Assembly (NCBI RefSeq): GCF_039535235.1
Contig: NZ_BAAAWU010000001.1
Coordinates: 3,658,001 to 3,722,000, forward strand
DNA length: 64,000 bases
Direction: 5' to 3'
DNA from: Streptomyces roseoviridis
GTDB lineage: Bacteria; Actinomycetota; Actinomycetes; Streptomycetales; Streptomycetaceae
Below, piece by piece: positions 1-10,554 of this stretch (within the stretch, counting starts at the first letter, position 1; every line of letters starts with the position of its first letter). Under the pieces are notes generated by a model that saw only the letters and a list, made by a program, of their open reading frames with translations, was not told the origin of the DNA and searched no databases. The position numbers were made by a program, and so were the translations under genes.

Positions 1-208
1 CGCAGTCGGCGCACCGGCCCCCGGTGCCGCGGCCGGCCACGACGGCCGCCACGGGGCAGGGGTTCCCCCGGGCCCCGGCGCACCGCCGCTCGCCCACGGC
101 CCGGAAGGCGATGTCCCGCCCCCGGGACAGCGCGCTGACCCGGCCGCCCTCCCACCGCAGCCCGGGCACGCCGCCGTGCCACGCGATCCCGCCGCTCCGC
201 CACACCAT
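1..208 (-). CDS. DUF2797-type protein, N-terminal part (runs off the window)
   Basis: An ATG at 208 on the minus strand opens a frame that stays open to base 1, giving about 69 residues. It contains a run reading RRCAGARGNPCPVAAVV followed by a CADC pair. I associate this Cys-rich pattern with the N-terminus of actinobacterial DUF2797 proteins, of unknown function. It lies only 44 bp downstream of the BRO-N gene on the same strand, so the two could be cotranscribed. The C-terminus is outside the window, so the family call rests on a short stretch. Confidence 0.5.
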   Translation of the reverse strand, partial: MVWRSGGIAWHGGVPGLRWEGGRVSALSRGRDIAFRAVGERRCAGARGNPCPVAAVVAGRGTGGRCADC

Positions 209-252
209 GCGTCCAGTGTCGGGCAGAGCACTGACAGCGGGGCGGGGCCGCA

Positions 253-1410
253 TCAGGGCAAGACGTACAGCAACCCTCCGTCGGATCCGCTGCCATCGGG
301 ACCGGTGCCATCGGGACCGGTGCCGTCAGGACCGGCGCCATCGGGACCGGCGCCGTCAGGACCGGCGCCATCAGGACCGCTCCCGGTGCCCGTGCCTGCG
401 CCCCTTCCCGCTCCGGGGCCTCCGGCCTGCCGCATGCAGCCGCGCTCGACGAGCACGCGCACGCACTCCCGGACCCGTTCGGCCGTGAGGCCGGTGCGGC
501 GGGCCACCTCCTCCAGGCGGTAGCGGACGCCGCCCCGCAGGAGCGCGGGCGCCAGGTAGGCGGCGACGGCGTGGACGTCGTCGTCCACCACCGCGTTCCG
601 GGCGCGCCAGGAGTCGAGGAGCTGCTGCGGGGTGAGAGGGGCGGTGGCGGGCGGGCCCGGTTCGCGCCGTGCGGAGCGCTGGGCCGGGAGGGAGAGGCGT
701 TCGAGGGACGCGGCGATCCGGTGGAGGTCCCGCCCGGCCTGCCGGAGCAGTTCGACGCGTTCGCTCTCGTCGTCGAGCCGTGCGGTGCTCTCCTCCAGCC
801 GTACGAGGGCGTCGAGGAGGGGCGGGGGAAGCACGAACGCGGAGCCGTAGCCGGCGCCGCAACCGAAGCCGTCGCCGTCATCGGCCCCGAAGCCGCCGTC
901 GGCGGTGATCACGGGTGACGGTTCGAGCCCGTAGGACCCGTCGCGCTGCACGTCGGCGACGACCTGGGCGACCCATGCCTTGAACGGCGCCGCCTGCGGC
1001 CTGGTGGACGCGGCGGCGAGCTGGACGAGTCCTTCGAGGCACACGAGCCGGGTCGACTTCTTCAGACCCTTGAGGCCGCCGGGACTGCCGGGGCCGCCCG
1101 GGCTGCCGGGACTGCCCGGGCTGCCGGGAGTGCCGGGACTCCCCGAGCCGCCGCTACCGCCGGGTCCGCTTCCCGCAGTCCCGGAGTCGACGGGGGCCGT
1201 GACGTCGATCGGGAGCTCGGCGAGCGTGGTGTGCAGGGCATCGGCGACGTGCGCGCGGAGCGCCTGCCGCGCGCTGGCGTGGCCGAGCTGACGGGCCGCG
1301 TCCACGGCGGGGAACCAGTGCGATCCGTCCGGCAGCGTGAGCCTCCGCAGTCGCGCTCCGGTGGCGGCGTACACGAAGTCGTCGATGTCGACGGCGTCGA
1401 CGGCGTTCAT
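253..1410 (-). CDS. BRO-N domain regulator with collagen-like linker and repeat tail
   Basis: This 385-residue protein opens with a BRO-N-like (phage antirepressor type) segment at about residues 8-150, containing LPDGSHWFPAVDAARQLG. That domain is split by a Gly-Xaa-Yaa stretch (about residues 75-112, GSPGTPGSPGSPG type). A C-terminal winged-helix-like segment (about 270-335, RLEEVARRTGLTAERVRECV) follows, and the protein ends in about six GPDGA/T pentapeptides. The start is supported by GGAGGT 8 nt upstream of ATG 1410. BRO-N proteins are usually DNA-binding regulators, and a regulatory role here is inferred. The linker and tail are low-complexity and probably length-variable. Confidence 0.75.
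   Translation of the reverse strand: MNAVDAVDIDDFVYAATGARLRRLTLPDGSHWFPAVDAARQLGHASARQALRAHVADALHTTLAELPIDVTAPVDSGTAGSGPGGSGGSGSPGTPGSPGSPGSPGGPGSPGGLKGLKKSTRLVCLEGLVQLAAASTRPQAAPFKAWVAQVVADVQRDGSYGLEPSPVITADGGFGADDGDGFGCGAGYGSAFVLPPPLLDALVRLEESTARLDDESERVELLRQAGRDLHRIAASLERLSLPAQRSARREPGPPATAPLTPQQLLDSWRARNAVVDDDVHAVAAYLAPALLRGGVRYRLEEVARRTGLTAERVRECVRVLVERGCMRQAGGPGAGRGAGTGTGSGPDGAGPDGAGPDGAGPDGTGPDGTGPDGSGSDGGLLYVLP
292..381. repeat. 15-bp tandem repeat in the BRO-N gene tail
   Basis: Six consecutive 15-bp units (GCCATCGGGACCGGT type) encode the PDGAG/PDGTG pentapeptides at the C-terminus of the BRO-N protein. The unit is a multiple of three, so copy-number change keeps the frame. Confidence 0.85.
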
Positions 1411-1466
1411 CGGACATCACCTCCATCAGCACGCTAGGCCGAGGGCATATTCGACTGTCATGGAAA

Positions 1467-2096
1467 TCAGTTCGGTTCACCCGAAGGTGTGGGCGGGAGT
1501 CGGCCGGGCCCTTCGGCGAGGAGGCCGAGCACGTCATCGGCGGTGTAGCGGCCCACCGCTCCCGGGCAGCCGGCCAGATAGGCGGCGATGTCCTCGGCGG
1601 CCCAGGCACCGGAGGCGCGCAGCCCGTTGGCGATGAGCCGTACGTACGCCTCGGCGGGCTCCCGGAGTTCGACCTCGCCCAGCGTCCAGGGGGCGGTGAA
1701 GGTGAGCAGCGGGACCCCGTCGACGTCCCCGGCGCACACCACCGTCTCGTACCACCCGGGCCCCAGCCGGACCCGCCCGTGCGTGACGGCCTCGGTCAGC
1801 CGGGAGTCCCGGTGCGGGGCGGTGGCCGGGTCGCGGTACATCTCCTGGGCGGCGATGTCGGCGAACTGCCCGAGGGTGATCAGATGCCCCCGCGCGTACA
1901 CGGTGCCGGGCTCCTCCGGGTCGTAGAACCCGCGCCCGCCACCCCACACGGGCGACTCGGTCGCGAAGTAGACGACCCCGGAGAGCTCGACGGCCCGGGA
2001 CGCGAGGGGCGCGGCCGGTTCGCGGCACCTGCGGAGATACTGCCCGAGGCGGGTGGCGTCGGTGTTGGCTCCGTAGGCGGCGTACCAGACGTACAT
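1467..2096 (-). CDS. Gamma-glutamylcyclotransferase-like protein
   Basis: The predicted 209-residue protein begins MYVWYAAYGANT. The YAAYGAN motif at the extreme N-terminus is the hallmark of the gamma-glutamylcyclotransferase/AIG2-like fold, where this loop binds the substrate carboxylate. An upstream in-frame extension to 2186 exists, but homologous proteins begin directly at this motif, so the start at 2096 is preferred. A conserved PGWYETVV segment and an acidic C-terminal half are visible. Substrate is unknown. The gene stands alone between the BRO-N gene and tRNA-Arg on the same strand. Confidence 0.7.
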   Translation of the reverse strand: MYVWYAAYGANTDATRLGQYLRRCREPAAPLASRAVELSGVVYFATESPVWGGGRGFYDPEEPGTVYARGHLITLGQFADIAAQEMYRDPATAPHRDSRLTEAVTHGRVRLGPGWYETVVCAGDVDGVPLLTFTAPWTLGEVELREPAEAYVRLIANGLRASGAWAAEDIAAYLAGCPGAVGRYTADDVLGLLAEGPGRLPPTPSGEPN

Positions 2097-2198
2097 GCCG
2101 CCGGACGCTACCGCCTGCGGCGCATGCGAGGGGCGATGCCGGGGGTCCGTGCGCACCGCAGGTTGCCGTACTCCGCTGCTGCACAAGCCAGAAACGCA

Positions 2199-2226
2199 AG
2201 AGGCCCGGACTCTCGTCCGGGCCTCT
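2199..2226 (-). terminator. Terminator of tRNA-Arg
   Basis: A perfect 12-bp stem (2199-2210 with 2215-2226) and a 4-nt loop lie directly beyond the 3' end of the minus-strand tRNA-Arg. Confidence 0.8.
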
Positions 2227-2234
2227 CATCTGTG

Positions 2235-2307
2235 TGCACTCGGCAGGATTCGAACCTGCAACCTTCTGATCCGTAGTCAGATGCTCTATCCGTTAAGCTA
2301 CGAGTGC
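2235..2307 (-). tRNA. tRNA-Arg (anticodon ACG)
   Basis: Read on the minus strand, this 73-nt cloverleaf has a GCACTCG/CGAGTGC acceptor stem, a CTACGGA anticodon loop and a T-arm with GGTTCGAATCC. The discriminator base is A at 2235, and CCA is not encoded. ACG is the inosine-modified arginine anticodon reading CGU/CGC/CGA. A strong hairpin follows at 2199-2226. Confidence 0.95.
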
Positions 2308-2682
2308 TTGTTTTTAGTTTTTGTCTCCGCTCCCCGGCCTTTCGGCCCGCTCGCGGCGACAGGAAGAACATTACATGACTGCCGCCGTCATGTGAAATCC
2401 ATTGGCCAGACCCCTTGTGACCTGCGAAAACGCCCTCCGCGATCAAGGTGGGCGGCAGGGCGACGGAGGGCCTCCGGGCACGGCGGTGCGGCCGGAAACA
2501 GGGAAAAGAGACCGGGGTCACACCGCGGGCGGAGGCGGGCACGTGGTCCTCGCCCGCCCGGTGCGGAACGGGCTCCACCCGAGGCTCACGCTCCCGCGCG
2601 AAACACAGCGAGACACAGCGAGACACAGCGAGACACAGGGAAACACAGCGAAGCCCCGGTCCTGGGGACCGGGGCTTCGTGA
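2308..2682. repeat. Intergenic gap with 10-bp tandem repeats and tRNA-Ser terminator
   Basis: No gene is supported in this 375-bp gap. At 2601-2650 five consecutive 10-bp units (AGACACAGCG type, two beginning AAACACAG) occur. At 2651-2677 a perfect 12-bp stem with a 3-nt loop forms the minus-strand terminator of tRNA-Ser(GCT). Confidence 0.8.
2651..2677 (-). terminator. Terminator of tRNA-Ser(GCT)
   Basis: A 12-bp perfect inverted repeat (2651-2662 with 2666-2677) with a 3-nt loop sits 6 nt past the encoded CCA of the tRNA. Confidence 0.8.
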
Positions 2683-2776
2683 TGGCGGAGGCGGAGGGAT
2701 TTGAACCCTCGATGGGCTTTAAGACCCAAACCGCATTAGCAGTGCGGCGCCATAGACCGGACTAGGCGACGCCTCC
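2683..2776 (-). tRNA. tRNA-Ser (anticodon GCT)
   Basis: This minus-strand class II tRNA has a GGAGGCG/CGCCTCC acceptor stem, a CTGCTAA anticodon loop, a long variable arm and a T-arm with GGTTCAAATCC. The discriminator is G (2686) and the terminal CCA is encoded (2685-2683). It reads AGC/AGU serine codons. It is followed by the hairpin at 2651-2677. Confidence 0.95.
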
Positions 2777-2981
2777 ATGCACCCCGCGCGTACGCGAGTG
2801 GTGCGTGCAGATGATGACACAGACGAGCCGGGTGTCACCAATCGGTTTCACCGTACTCGCCCCCGGGGGCCCAGGGCAAAGCCCTCGCCCGCGCATCCGG
2901 CCGGGGACCGGTTGCGCAACGGAGCGCCGACCGGAGCGTTAGGGAGGGAAGAACGACCGTCCGCCGCATCCAGGAGTCCCC

Positions 2982-3410
2982 ATGCTGCGTCCCCTCCTCC
3001 TCGCCACCTTCGCGACCGTCGCCACCACCACCGGCGGCCTCGGCCCGCTCCCCCCGCTGCCGCTGCTCTCCGCGCCCGACACGCTCACCGTGAGCATCGA
3101 GCGGAGCGGCCACCCGGACGCCGACGGCACCTTCCGGCTGGAGTGCGGCGACGGCACGCCCGGCGGCACCCACCCCGCCGCCGAGAACGCCTGCAAGCGG
3201 CTCGACCAGTTCGCCGAGGCCGGCGACAACCCGTTCGCCCCCGTGCCGGAGGACCGGATGTGCACCCAGATGTACGGCGGGCCGGCCACCGCGCACGTCA
3301 CCGGCAGCTGGCGGGGCCGCAGCATCGACGCCCACTTCTCCCGTGCCAACGGCTGCGAGATCGACCGCTGGGAGAACCTCCGGCCCGTCCTTCCCCGTGT
3401 CAAGGCCTGA
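2982..3410 (+). CDS. SSI-like subtilisin-inhibitor family protein (secreted)
   Basis: The 142-residue protein has an N-terminal hydrophobic stretch (residues 2-30) consistent with Sec export. A domain of about 110 residues with exactly four cysteines (ECGDG, ENACK, RMCTQMYGG, NGCEI) follows. That spacing matches the two disulfides of the Streptomyces subtilisin inhibitor family, in which the CTQMYGGP loop region carries the reactive site. SSI proteins are extracellular, usually dimeric serine-protease inhibitors. The reactive-site pair is not obvious here, so target specificity is unknown. It is a single gene. Confidence 0.8.
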   Translation: MLRPLLLATFATVATTTGGLGPLPPLPLLSAPDTLTVSIERSGHPDADGTFRLECGDGTPGGTHPAAENACKRLDQFAEAGDNPFAPVPEDRMCTQMYGGPATAHVTGSWRGRSIDAHFSRANGCEIDRWENLRPVLPRVKA

Positions 3411-3575
3411 GCACACAACCCCCACCCCATGTCCAGAGGCGGAGGCCCGCCCTCCCTTAGACTCCCTCCGTGACAGGCCGCGGCCCGAGGGGCAAGATGG
3501 GGCCGGCCGTCACCAGGCAAGGGCTGCAGGCACATGCAGCGGTTCAGGGCAGTGGGTTCAGGGAGGAAGCGTCTC

Positions 3576-6500
3576 GTGAGCAGCAGGCCATCCCGAGGCG
3601 CTGCTCGCCTCGCAGCCATACTCGACGCGCTCCCCGACGGCCTCGTGCTCGTCAACTGCAACGGCACCGTCGTCAACGCCAACACCATCGCCCTCGGCAT
3701 GTTCGAGACGCCCGGCACCGCCCTCGTCGGCCGCGGGCTGCTCGACCTCCTGCCGGACTTCGACTCGCGCCTGATCCCCGGCTCGATGCGCCGCCCCGAG
3801 GGGGCCGACGACCGGGGACGCACCCGGCCGACCCGGATGATGGCCCGCCGCACCGACGGCAGCGAGTTCCCGGTCGAGGTCACCAGCGCCAGCCTGGAGG
3901 ACGGGCGCGAGGCCTACGACTCGTACAACGGCTACACCGGCGACGAGCTGCTCATGCTGGTCGTACGGGACCTCACCGGCACCCTCGACACCGAGGCCGA
4001 GCTCGCCCGCTCCCAGCGCCAGACCGAGATGATCCTGCGCGCCGCGTCGGAGGGCGTCGTCGGCACCGACACCGACGGCCGGGTCGTCCTCGTGAACCCC
4101 GCCTTCGCGCAGATCCTCGGCTACCGGGCCACCGAGCTCGGCGGCGCCGAACTCCACCCGCTGATCCTCCCCAAGCGCGCCGACGGCGAGCCCTTCCCCT
4201 ACGAGGAGTCGGCGCTCGCCGACACCCTCAAGTCCGGCCGCAAGCACCGCGTCCGCGGACAGGTGCTGTGGGCGAAGAACGGCGACCGGGTCCCGGTCGA
4301 CCTCACCACCGCGCCCGTACGCGACGGGGACCAGCTCGTCGGCGCCGTCATGACCTTCACCGACCGCAGGCCCTACGAGCAGCTCGCCGAGAAGCACGCC
4401 GCCGAACTCGCCGACCTGGCCGAGCGGCACGCGGCGGAGCTGGAGCAGCGGGTGGCGGAGCTGGCGCGGGAGAAGGAGCGGTACGAGGCGCTCGCCGCCC
4501 GGCACGAACAGCTGACCGCCGTCCTCGGCGAGTCGCTGCGCGGCCCCCTGGAGGAGCTGCGCACCGAGCTCTCCACCCTCGCCGCCGACGACGCCGGCCA
4601 GCTGTGGCCCGAGGCCAACCAGCTGCTGCACCACCTGGCCGCCGGCTACGCCCGGATGACCACCCTCGTCGACAACGTGCTCGGCTACCAGCGCCTCGAC
4701 GCGGGCGCCGAGTCCCTCGACAAGGCGGTGACGCTGGTCGACCGGGTCGTGACGGCCGGCATCGACGGCGCCGTGGAGCTGATCGGCCCCGGGCGCGCGC
4801 AGTTCGCCGTGCACGCGCCGCCGGTCGAGGCCGAGGTGGACGCGGAGCGCCTCACCACCGCGCTCGCGCACCTCGTCGCGGACGTGGCCGGTGTCGACGC
4901 GACCGGCAAGAGCAGCAGGGCGGCGCAGGCCGGTGGCGTGGGCGGGGCCGGTGACACGACGATCGTCGTCGCGGCCGCGCAGCGCGGTGAGGTCGTACGG
5001 ATCGAGGTCCGCGGCCCGTACACGGGCGGTGACCCCGTCCACCAGCCGATCGTGCGCGGGATCGTCGCCGCGCACGGCGGTGTCGTGCAGACGCACGAGG
5101 TGCCGGGCATGACCGGCAGCGCCTACGTGGTGGAGGTGCCGCTCGGCGCGGGACGCGGGACCGTCGCCCCGCCCGAGCAGCCGCAGCGGCCCGAACCGGG
5201 CGCGGGAGCGCCCGCCCGTCCCGCGCTTCCGGCGCAGGCCTCGCCCTCCGGCTCCGGCGTGCCCCGCGCTGCCGCCGGTGCCGCCGCGTCGCACGGCACC
5301 GGCGACGCCACGGCCGACGGCACCGGCCCGGCCGGTGGCGGTCCGGCCGGTGGCGGTCCGGGGAGTGACGCTCCGGCCACTGGCGCTCCGGGCAGTGGCG
5401 CTCCGGGCAGTGGTGTGGAGGCGGTGGGCGGTGGTGGCCGGCGGCGCGCCCGTCGGGGTTCCACGGACGCGTTCCTGCAGAGCCCGCTGACCGCCGGGGA
5501 CGGCTCCCTGCCCGAGCCGACCGGGCGTCGGCGCGGCCGTACGGACGGAGCACCCTCCGCCGGTACGCCCGGAACGCCGGGGACGCCGGGCGCAACGGCG
5601 ATGCCGCCGATGCCGGGCTTGCCGGGGGCCCAGGGTGCGGCCCAGGGCGCACCCGGAACGGCGCCGGCTCAGGGGGCGCAGGGCGTGTCCGGGTCTCCGG
5701 CCGACCTGATTCCCGCCCAGAACGTGCGGGGGACCGAGTCCTCCGGCACCGGCCGCCGTCGTGGCCGGCCCGCCGAGGGGTCCGTCGTGACCGCCGCCGA
5801 GAGCGCGCAGGGCCGCCCGGCGCTCGGCGACACCGTGCCGCCGCAGGGCGTGCCGGTGGAGGCCGCCCCCGCGGCGGCGCTCGCGCTGCCCGCCGTCGCG
5901 TCCCCGGAGCAGCCCCAGCAGTCACAGCAGTCACAGCAGCCCACCGGGCGTCGGCGGCGGGCGCTGGCCGCCGCGCAGGAGCGGGCGGCGGCCGCCGAGG
6001 CCGGACCGCGGACGCCGTTCGCGCTGCCGCCGGCCGACGCCGACCGCCTCGCCGACCCTGCCGGTTCCCCCGGCCACGAGGCCGTACGGGTGCTGCCGGA
6101 CGACGAGCACACGCCGCCGCAGCCGCACCCGCTGCCCGGCGCCCGGCCCGCTCCCGGGGCTCCCGGCCCCGTGCCCGCCGGCACCAGCGGGACCGGCACC
6201 GGCTCCGTACCGCTTCCGCCGGAAATGCCCGTGTCCGGTCCGGTGCACCGGCAGGTGAACGGGCCGGCCGGCGGCCCGGCGGCCCACTCCGCCGACGACC
6301 CGGCGAACGGCCCGACCCACGGCCCCGTGACCGGCTCCGCGCCCGGCCACTCGCACGGCCACGCCACCGGGTCCGCGCCCGGACCTGCCCCTGCCGCCGC
6401 GCCCGGATCGGCGCCCGGTTCCGCTCCCGGCTCCACGCCCAAGGACTCGACGCAGGGGCGGGCCTTCAGCGTCCGTACGCTCGGCCAGGGCGTGCCCTTC

Positions 6501-7595
6501 GTCCAGCCGACGGCCCCGGCGGCCGCGGCGGGCCAGCCCGCGGCGCCCGCTCCCGCCGCTCCCTCCGGGCGGCGGCGCAAGCTCGGCAACCCCGCCGAGG
6601 AGAGCCGCCAGCCGCTGCCGGACCCCACGGCCACGACGGCCAAAGCCCACCCGGCGGCGGAACCCACCGCCCCCGCACCGGCGCCGGGCTCCACGCCCCC
6701 GCCGGTTCCCGCCGCGCCCAAGCTCGGGCCCACGCCCGCGCCCGAGGGGCGTGCGTACGCCATAGGAGCGCCCGCCGAGGGCTCGGCGGAGGGGCCGGAG
6801 CCGCTCGACGGCCCCGGTGGCGCCGTAGAGGTGTCGAACCAGCCGCTGCCGCAGCCCGTCGACGACGAACTGCCGCCGGAGCCCCTGGACAACCCGCGGC
6901 GCCTGCTCGTCTGGCCCGCGCCCGACGTGGCCACGCAGCAGGCCCTGAGCGACCGCGGCTACCGCCCGGTGATCGTGCACTCCCGCGAGGAGGTCGACGC
7001 ACAGATCGCCGCCTTCCCGGCCGCGCTCTTCGTCGACCCGCTGACCGGCCCGATCACCCGTACCGCGCTCCAGTCACTGCGCCAGGCGGCCGTCGCCGCC
7101 GAGGTGCCGGTGCTGCTCGCGGCCGGGCTCGGGCAGGCGACCCGGGAGGCGGCGTACGGCGCCGATCCCGCCGTCCTGCTCAAGGCGCTGGCACCGCGCG
7201 ACAGCGAGCAGCACCCCTCCCGCGTGCTGCTGATCGAGGAGAGCGAGGACATCGCGCAGGCGCTGGCGGCGACCCTGGAGCGGCGCGGCATGCAGGTGGT
7301 GCGGGCGGCGACCGACACGGAGGCGGTCACGCTGGCCGCGCAGATGCGGCCGAACCTGGTGGTGATGGACCTGATGCAGGTGCGCCGCCGCCGGGCCGGG
7401 ATCATCGACTGGCTGCGCGCCAACGGCCAGTTGAACCGCACTCCGCTCGTCGTCTACACCTCCGCGGACCTGGACGAGACCGAACTGCCCAAGCTCTCCT
7501 CGGGCGAGACGGTGCTCTTCCTTGCGGAACGGTCGACGAGCGCCGAGGTGCAGGCCCGGATCGTCGACCTGCTCGCGAAGATCGGCACCAACTAG
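3576..7595 (+). CDS. Large PAS-domain signalling protein with degenerate kinase core and C-terminal receiver-like domain
   Basis: Using GTG 3576 (AGGGAGG 9 nt upstream) the protein has about 1339 residues; ATG 3534 is an alternative. Two PAS domains occupy about residues 5-125 (ILDALPDGLVLVNCNGTVVN) and 150-275 (SEGVVGTDTDGRVVLVNPAF). A charged coiled coil (about 275-320) and a kinase-like helical/ATPase region without a clear H-box or N-box (about 320-520) follow. A very long Pro/Gly/Ala-rich segment with scattered GRRRRGR motifs (about 530-1100) comes next. The C-terminus (about 1190-1335) is receiver-like (VLLIEESEDIA, NLVVMDLM, PLVVYTSADLD). A cytoplasmic signal-integrating role is inferred; phosphotransfer ability is doubtful. 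Confidence 0.85.
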   Translation: MSSRPSRGAARLAAILDALPDGLVLVNCNGTVVNANTIALGMFETPGTALVGRGLLDLLPDFDSRLIPGSMRRPEGADDRGRTRPTRMMARRTDGSEFPVEVTSASLEDGREAYDSYNGYTGDELLMLVVRDLTGTLDTEAELARSQRQTEMILRAASEGVVGTDTDGRVVLVNPAFAQILGYRATELGGAELHPLILPKRADGEPFPYEESALADTLKSGRKHRVRGQVLWAKNGDRVPVDLTTAPVRDGDQLVGAVMTFTDRRPYEQLAEKHAAELADLAERHAAELEQRVAELAREKERYEALAARHEQLTAVLGESLRGPLEELRTELSTLAADDAGQLWPEANQLLHHLAAGYARMTTLVDNVLGYQRLDAGAESLDKAVTLVDRVVTAGIDGAVELIGPGRAQFAVHAPPVEAEVDAERLTTALAHLVADVAGVDATGKSSRAAQAGGVGGAGDTTIVVAAAQRGEVVRIEVRGPYTGGDPVHQPIVRGIVAAHGGVVQTHEVPGMTGSAYVVEVPLGAGRGTVAPPEQPQRPEPGAGAPARPALPAQASPSGSGVPRAAAGAAASHGTGDATADGTGPAGGGPAGGGPGSDAPATGAPGSGAPGSGVEAVGGGGRRRARRGSTDAFLQSPLTAGDGSLPEPTGRRRGRTDGAPSAGTPGTPGTPGATAMPPMPGLPGAQGAAQGAPGTAPAQGAQGVSGSPADLIPAQNVRGTESSGTGRRRGRPAEGSVVTAAESAQGRPALGDTVPPQGVPVEAAPAAALALPAVASPEQPQQSQQSQQPTGRRRRALAAAQERAAAAEAGPRTPFALPPADADRLADPAGSPGHEAVRVLPDDEHTPPQPHPLPGARPAPGAPGPVPAGTSGTGTGSVPLPPEMPVSGPVHRQVNGPAGGPAAHSADDPANGPTHGPVTGSAPGHSHGHATGSAPGPAPAAAPGSAPGSAPGSTPKDSTQGRAFSVRTLGQGVPFVQPTAPAAAAGQPAAPAPAAPSGRRRKLGNPAEESRQPLPDPTATTAKAHPAAEPTAPAPAPGSTPPPVPAAPKLGPTPAPEGRAYAIGAPAEGSAEGPEPLDGPGGAVEVSNQPLPQPVDDELPPEPLDNPRRLLVWPAPDVATQQALSDRGYRPVIVHSREEVDAQIAAFPAALFVDPLTGPITRTALQSLRQAAVAAEVPVLLAAGLGQATREAAYGADPAVLLKALAPRDSEQHPSRVLLIEESEDIAQALAATLERRGMQVVRAATDTEAVTLAAQMRPNLVVMDLMQVRRRRAGIIDWLRANGQLNRTPLVVYTSADLDETELPKLSSGETVLFLAERSTSAEVQARIVDLLAKIGTN

Positions 7596-7704
7596 GCGTC
7601 GGGCGGGCGACGGACGGCGGAAGTCCGAAGTCGGACCGAGGGTGGCGGCGCGGGGGCCGAGGGACGCGGCACGAGGGACGAGGGACGCGGCACGAGGGAC
7701 GACG

Positions 7705-7748
7705 GACGGGTGTACGGGGAGGGCCGGAGCCCACCTCGTACACCCGTC
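7705..7748. terminator. Bidirectional terminator between convergent genes
   Basis: An 11-bp inverted repeat (7705-7715 with 7738-7748) separates the plus-strand PAS gene from the minus-strand ligase gene. Just before it, a 21-bp unit (GAGGGACGCGGCACGAGGGAC) is repeated twice at 7659-7700. Confidence 0.6.
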
Positions 7749-7805
7749 GTCAGTCCGTACGGCGCTACGGGCCGGGCGCCCCGCCCCGTACCGCCCCGCC
7801 TCCCG

Positions 7806-9458
<1,653 letters not shown>

Positions 9459-9610
9459 GGCGTCCTCCCGGTGGGCGCTACGCGGCAGTAGGTGGAGTGG
9501 GGTGGGGCGATTCTGCGCACATACCACGCGGTATGTCACTACCCGGGAGTATGGAAATTGCCAGCGATCACTGGCGTAACTGAGGGTAACCCGCCTGGAG
9601 CCGGGGGTTC

Positions 9611-10180
9611 TTACCGTACGGGGGACAGCTCCGGGTCCTCGCGGAGCTTGCCCAGGGCCCGGGAGACGGCGCTTTTCACCGTGCCGACGGAGACGCCGAG
9701 CACCTCGGCGGTCTGCGCCTCGCTCAGGTCCTCGTAGTACCTGAGGACGACCATCGCGCGCTGACGGTCGGGAAGCTTCATCACCGCACGCCACATCGCG
9801 TCGTGCAGCGCCTGGCGCTCCGCCGGGTCCGGCTCCGGCAGCCCGGCGGGCTCCGGCAGCTCCTCGCACGCGAACTCGTCGACCTTGCGCTTGCGCCACT
9901 GCGACGTCCGGGTGTTGAGCAGCGCCCGGCGCACATAACCGTCCAGGGCACGATGGTCCTCGATGCGCTCCCAGGCGACGAAGGTCTTGGCGAGCGCCGT
10001 CTGGAGCAGGTCCTCGGCATCCGACGGGTTCGCCGTCAGCGAGCGCGCGGTGCGCAGGAGGACGGGACCGCGGGCGCGTACGTACGAGGTGAAGGAGGGG
10101 TACGCGGCGGCGTGCGGCGCCGGGCGGCCGGCGAGGGTCGAGGCGCCGGTGCAGACGGGGCCAGGGGGTGGCGGAGTCAT
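9611..10180 (-). CDS. SigE-family ECF RNA polymerase sigma factor
   Basis: The 189-residue protein shows sigma region 2 (about residues 28-95, SDAEDLLQTALAKTFVAWERI) and region 4 with a helix-turn-helix (about 130-182, DLSEAQTAEVLGVSVGTVKSAV). The spacing and the RTARSLTANPSDAEDLLQ motif fit the SigE-family (SigM/SigE-like) actinobacterial ECF group. No anti-sigma factor gene is adjacent. The nearest genes on the strand are the acyl-CoA ligase 150 bp downstream and the igr-like operon upstream, so targets are unknown. Confidence 0.9.
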   Translation of the reverse strand: MTPPPPGPVCTGASTLAGRPAPHAAAYPSFTSYVRARGPVLLRTARSLTANPSDAEDLLQTALAKTFVAWERIEDHRALDGYVRRALLNTRTSQWRKRKVDEFACEELPEPAGLPEPDPAERQALHDAMWRAVMKLPDRQRAMVVLRYYEDLSEAQTAEVLGVSVGTVKSAVSRALGKLREDPELSPVR

Positions 10181-10554
10181 GGCTCCACGCTATGAGCGGC
10201 CCCCCGTCCCGGGGATCGGCCCCAGGTCCCGAACCGCACTCCCTCTCAGGTTGTAGGGGTGGGGTCCTCCGCACCTCCTGTAGGTGGAGCCGCGACCGCC
10301 CGGCGTCAGGGTCCGCCGGGGGTGCACGGCGCGCTGTCAGGTGCCCCGGGGGGGGGGACGTGAGGACGACGCCGGGGCGGGAGAGGGTGAGGCCGTGAAG
10401 CCGACACGGGGACGACGCCGGGGCGGGAGAGGGTGAGGCCGTGAAGCCGACACGGGGACGACGCCGGGGCGGGAGGGGGTGAGGCCGTGAAGCCGACGCG
10501 GGGACGACGCCGGGGCGGGAGGGGGTGGAGGGCGGCCGGGTGCGTGGGGCCGCG
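10181..10554. repeat. 46-bp minisatellite and G-run in a 374-bp gap
   Basis: The gap contains three full and one partial copy of a 46-bp unit starting GACGACGCCGGGGCGGGA at 10365, 10411, 10457 and 10503. The copies are nearly identical, and the first is preceded by a run of ten G at 10348-10357. No open frame is supported. The promoter of the sigma factor gene must lie in the left part of this gap. The repeat sits just beyond the 3' end of the igr-like operon. Confidence 0.9.

Noticed and set aside
9459..10274. Upstream extension of the acyl-CoA ligase to 822 residues
   Set aside because: The added part is the out-of-frame reading of the sigma factor gene; a good GGAGG site marks GTG 9458.
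10365..10528. CRISPR array
   Set aside because: Repeats are directly adjacent without unique spacers and there are no cas genes.
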